Shown: in pieces, positions 7,001-7,261 of the stretch | Layout: each line of letters opens with the position of its first letter | Position numbering within the stretch: the first letter of the stretch is position 1 | NCBI GenBank assembly: GCA_035943635.1 | Contig: DASZBX010000125.1 | Location: forward strand, 1-7,261 | Direction: 5' to 3' | Source: DASZBX01 sp035943635 | Lineage (GTDB): Bacteria > Actinomycetota > Actinomycetes > Streptomycetales > Catenulisporaceae | Length of the DNA: 7,261 nucleotides | Notes under the pieces: model-generated | What the model saw: the letters and a program-made list of their open reading frames with translations, nothing else | The model's database searches: none | Told to the model about the DNA's origin: nothing | Program-made: the position numbers and the translations under genes

Positions 7001-7261
7001 CAGGGTGTGGTCGGGCAGGGTGGTGTCGGGGGTGGTGATCAGGTGGAGGGGCTGGGCGTCGGTCAGGATGTGTTGGATGCGTCGGGCGGGGTGGGTGGTG
7101 TCCAGTGGTAGGTAGGCGGCGCCGGTCTTGGTGACGGCCAGGATCGCGGTGATCAGGTCGGCGGATCGTGGCAGGGCCAGGGCGACGAGGTCCTCGGGCC
7201 CGGCGCCCTGCCGGATCAGGTGGTGCGCCAGCCGGTTGGCCCGCACATCGAGCTCGCGATA
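4040..7261 (-). CDS. NRPS subunit, 5'-partial: A(Asn)-PCP-E module ending the protein
   Basis: Cytoplasmic peptide synthetase subunit. It activates an amino acid as the aminoacyl-adenylate, loads it on a carrier and epimerizes it. 1073 residues are visible, counted from the TAT codon at 7261. In order: adenylation domain about 1-455, carrier about 470-540 with Ser504 in LGGDSI, epimerization domain about 550-1040, and a short tail ending SGRK before TGA. The gene has no start here. The frame is open to the edge, and the residues YRELD before the GTG at 7246 continue the A1 core, so that GTG is internal. The pocket residues predict Asn, so the module should deliver D-Asn. The next NRPS gene overlaps the stop by four bases, so the two are co-transcribed and probably translationally coupled. 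I see no frameshift and no missing core motif. The number of upstream modules is unknown. Confidence 0.97.
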   Translation of the reverse strand, partial: YRELDVRANRLAHHLIRQGAGPEDLVALALPRSADLITAILAVTKTGAAYLPLDTTHPARRIQHILTDAQPLHLITTPDTTLPDHTLPTTHLTPDLPLEHPDTPPDHTTHHPNHPAYVIYTSGSTGQPKGVCIDHSALIDYVLWSKETYPGAAGTVPLHSSIAFDLTVTSVFVPLVTGGTIVVEDFTGRRAAPAHPGPYSMIKLTPSHLPLLDRPEYHGFAGDLIVGGEQLTGAALAHWRQKNPDATVINEYGPTESTVGCVAHVVRPNDPDHPGAVPIGRPAWNTRAYLLDADLALVPPGTAGELYIAGAGLARGYFRRPDLTAARFVADPFAGTGARMYRTGDLARRRPDGGLEYLGRVDEQVKLRGFRIELGEIETALAALPGVAGACVLLREDRPGVKRLVGYVAGVREQDTGDLRGALAGLLPEYMLPSVLVALDRLPLTPNGKIDRRALPAPAAPAPAAEGRAPRTGPEQIVCAVFAEVLGLPGASVEDDFFQLGGDSILSIQVVSRVRREGLVLTPRDIFTHRTPEAIAAAAVPLGDEPQTIRGTGVGQIPPTPIMSWLLDRPGPLDGYNQATTFQVPAEADVRSLTAVLQALLDHHDVLRLRLSGPAADTPVLEALPPGAVAAATTLTRVDIAGLDEAAAAERIGVHAEAARRRLSPRHGAVLQAVWFDAGRTAPGRLLLIIHHLSVDAVSWRLLASDLAAAWQGVTAAGLDGADPLTDRADPAQSANTGAAHLPPVGTSFRRWAELLVTEARSDRRRAELPLWNRILDTPDPLLGARALDPARDTAAGVRTLTVQLAPEWTGPLTSTVPAAFHAGVNDVLLTGLALAVAARRTETGLPAGAVLVDLEGHGREHIDDGVDLSRTVGWFTGLHPVRLDPGPIASYETRSFSGALIERSLKRIKEQLREIPDHGLGYGLLRYLNPDTARELRRGDPPQIGFNYLGRFSAAGQVLAGSPAADWQVVPGPDGLLTQDPDMTVAHALDVNAYTRDQADGPTLVATWAWPGDLLTEAEVNELALGWQRALRAIVDHVRVTDAGGYTPSDLPLVSLNQAQIDRLQTMWSGRK
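4043..4120 (-). other. C-terminal docking tail after the E domain (COM-donor-like)
   Basis: The last 26 residues, from TPSDLPLV to SGRK, follow the E domain. In split NRPS lines the tail after a terminal E domain acts as a donor communication-mediating (COM) segment that finds the N-terminus of the partner subunit. The TPSDLPLV lead-in and the helical-looking NQAQIDRLQ stretch fit that role. The match rests on position and general form only. Confidence 0.55.
4142..5614 (-). other. Epimerization (E) domain
   Basis: Condensation-fold domain that equilibrates the carrier-bound aminoacyl or peptidyl thioester between L and D. The E-type motifs appear in order: the first motif near PTPIMSWLL (E1), HHLSVDAVSW with the paired His691-His692 (E2, bases 5171-5191), NDVLLTGLALAV (E3), EGHGRE (E4), RTVGWFTGLHPV (E5), PDHGLGYG (E6) and FNYLGR (E7). 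EGHGRE and FNYLG set E domains apart from C domains, and the first Glu of EGHGRE is the expected catalytic partner of the His. All catalytic residues are present, so I expect it to be active. It is the last catalytic domain of the protein, a common place for an NRPS subunit break. Confidence 0.95.
5642..5854 (-). other. Peptidyl carrier domain (PCP/T) before the E domain
   Basis: Carrier domain of the D-Asn module. The core is FFQLGGDSI, and Ser504 (bases 5750-5752) is the site for the 4'-phosphopantetheine arm. The LGGDSI form, with Asp before the Ser, is typical of carriers that feed an epimerization domain. The LGGHSL form of the next carrier in the window is typical of those that feed an LCL condensation domain. 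A short Ala/Pro-rich linker separates it from A10. Confidence 0.93.
6129..6172 (-). repeat. Conserved A8-core DNA block, copy in the first gene
   Basis: 44 bases encoding QVKLRGFRIELGEIE match bases 1375-1418 of the second gene at 41 positions. The copies are in the same orientation about 4.75 kb apart, and the neighbouring A6-A7 and post-A8 regions are also alike. This is homology between A domains at a very conserved core, and a possible site of recombination between modules. Confidence 0.75.
6917..7051 (-). other. Thr/His/Pro-rich low-complexity segment inside the first A domain
   Basis: Between the A2 and A3 cores, 30 of 45 residues are Thr, Pro or His (for example TTPDTTLPDH and PDHTTHHPNHP). 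The codons are nearly all C-ending (ACC, CAC, CCC), so the coding strand is strikingly C-rich here, unlike the flanking mixed G/C codons. The segment lies in a surface loop of variable length in A domains and is unlikely to touch the active site. Confidence 0.8.
6980..7032 (+). repeat. Run of seven G-tracts, predicted G-quadruplex-forming, on the template strand
   Basis: On the + strand, G-tracts of at least three lie at 6980-6984, 6991-6993, 6998-7000, 7003-7005, 7013-7015, 7018-7020 and 7028-7032, with loops of 6, 4, 2, 7, 2 and 7 bases. This satisfies the standard G3+N1-7 pattern several times over. The G-rich strand is the template of the NRPS gene, so the mRNA itself is C-rich. The run follows from the Thr/His/Pro codons and may have no function. 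Confidence 0.6.

Larger units (their letters stand above)
5897..7261 (-). other. Adenylation domain, predicted Asn-specific (N-terminal edge cut)
   Basis: AMP-forming domain of the first gene. It is complete from the A1 region (YREL at the window edge) to A10. Core motifs in order: AYLPLD (A2), YTSGSTGQPKG (A3, bases 6872-6904), AFDLT (A4), NEYGPTE (A5), GELYIAGAGLARGY (A6), YRTGDL (A7), GRVDEQVKLRGFRIELGEIE (A8), LPEYMLP (A9) and NGKIDR (A10). Aligned by eye to the GrsA pocket positions, the code is Asp165, Leu166, Thr169, Lys203, Ile225, Gly227, Glu251, Val259, Gly260 and Lys449, that is DLTKIGEVGK. This differs at one place (Ile for Leu) from the well-known Asn code DLTKLGEVGK. The related Asp code, DLTKVGHIGK, has His where this domain has Glu251, so Asn is preferred. 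The loop between A2 and A3 is a Thr/His/Pro-rich stretch. Confidence 0.9.

Noticed and set aside
4148..7111. A 987-codon open frame on the + strand, opposite the first NRPS gene
   Set aside because: It lies codon-for-codon antisense to a frame with unbroken NRPS motifs. Stop codons are rare there because of the high G+C content. The translation is Gly/Arg/Val-rich with no recognizable domain.
7244..7246. GTG as the start of the first gene
   Set aside because: The frame stays open to base 7261, and the residues before it (YRELD) are the A1 region of an A domain, so the codon is internal.
1..7261. A previously undescribed biological system
   Set aside because: All of the sequence is explained by two NRPS genes with standard domain logic. 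The product may be new, but no new kind of system is visible.

Overview
The window is coding almost from edge to edge. It holds the junction of two large nonribosomal peptide synthetase (NRPS) genes, both on the minus strand, so the direction of reading runs from high to low coordinates. The very high G+C content (about 70 % by eye), strong G/C preference at third codon positions and a GTGA-type gene overlap point to an actinomycete such as Streptomyces or a relative. The species cannot be named from this sequence alone.

Layout in reading order. The first gene enters at base 7261 with its 5' part missing and stops at 4040. What remains is one elongation module, A-PCP-E. Its adenylation pocket reads DLTKIGEVGK, close to the classical asparagine code, and the epimerization domain behind the carrier implies that D-Asn is handed on. 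The second gene starts at GTG 4043 (or ATG 4037) and runs off the window at base 1. It encodes C-A-PCP-C(partial). The first condensation domain has the look of a DCL domain, which accepts a D-configured donor. The adenylation pocket reads DAFFSGGTFK, which is valine-like. The carrier has the LGGHSL form usual before an LCL domain, and the second, truncated C domain looks LCL.

How they work together. The two proteins form consecutive parts of one assembly line. Protein 1 loads and epimerizes Asn, then docks through its C-terminal tail to the N-terminus of protein 2. The DCL domain there joins the upstream peptidyl-D-Asn to a Val-like residue, and the partial LCL domain passes the chain to a further module beyond base 1. 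The predicted fragment is ...-D-Asn-(Val-like)-X.... There is no thioesterase, tailoring, transport or regulatory gene in the window, so the final product is unknown.

There is no intergenic space over 300 bases, and I see no RNA gene, mobile element, CRISPR array, promoter or terminator. I did not find a new type of biological system. The points worth a second look are the pocket codes, the coupled junction, a Thr/His/Pro-rich stretch in the first A domain whose template strand carries a G-quadruplex-type run, and abrupt patches of different codon use that suggest recombination between modules.
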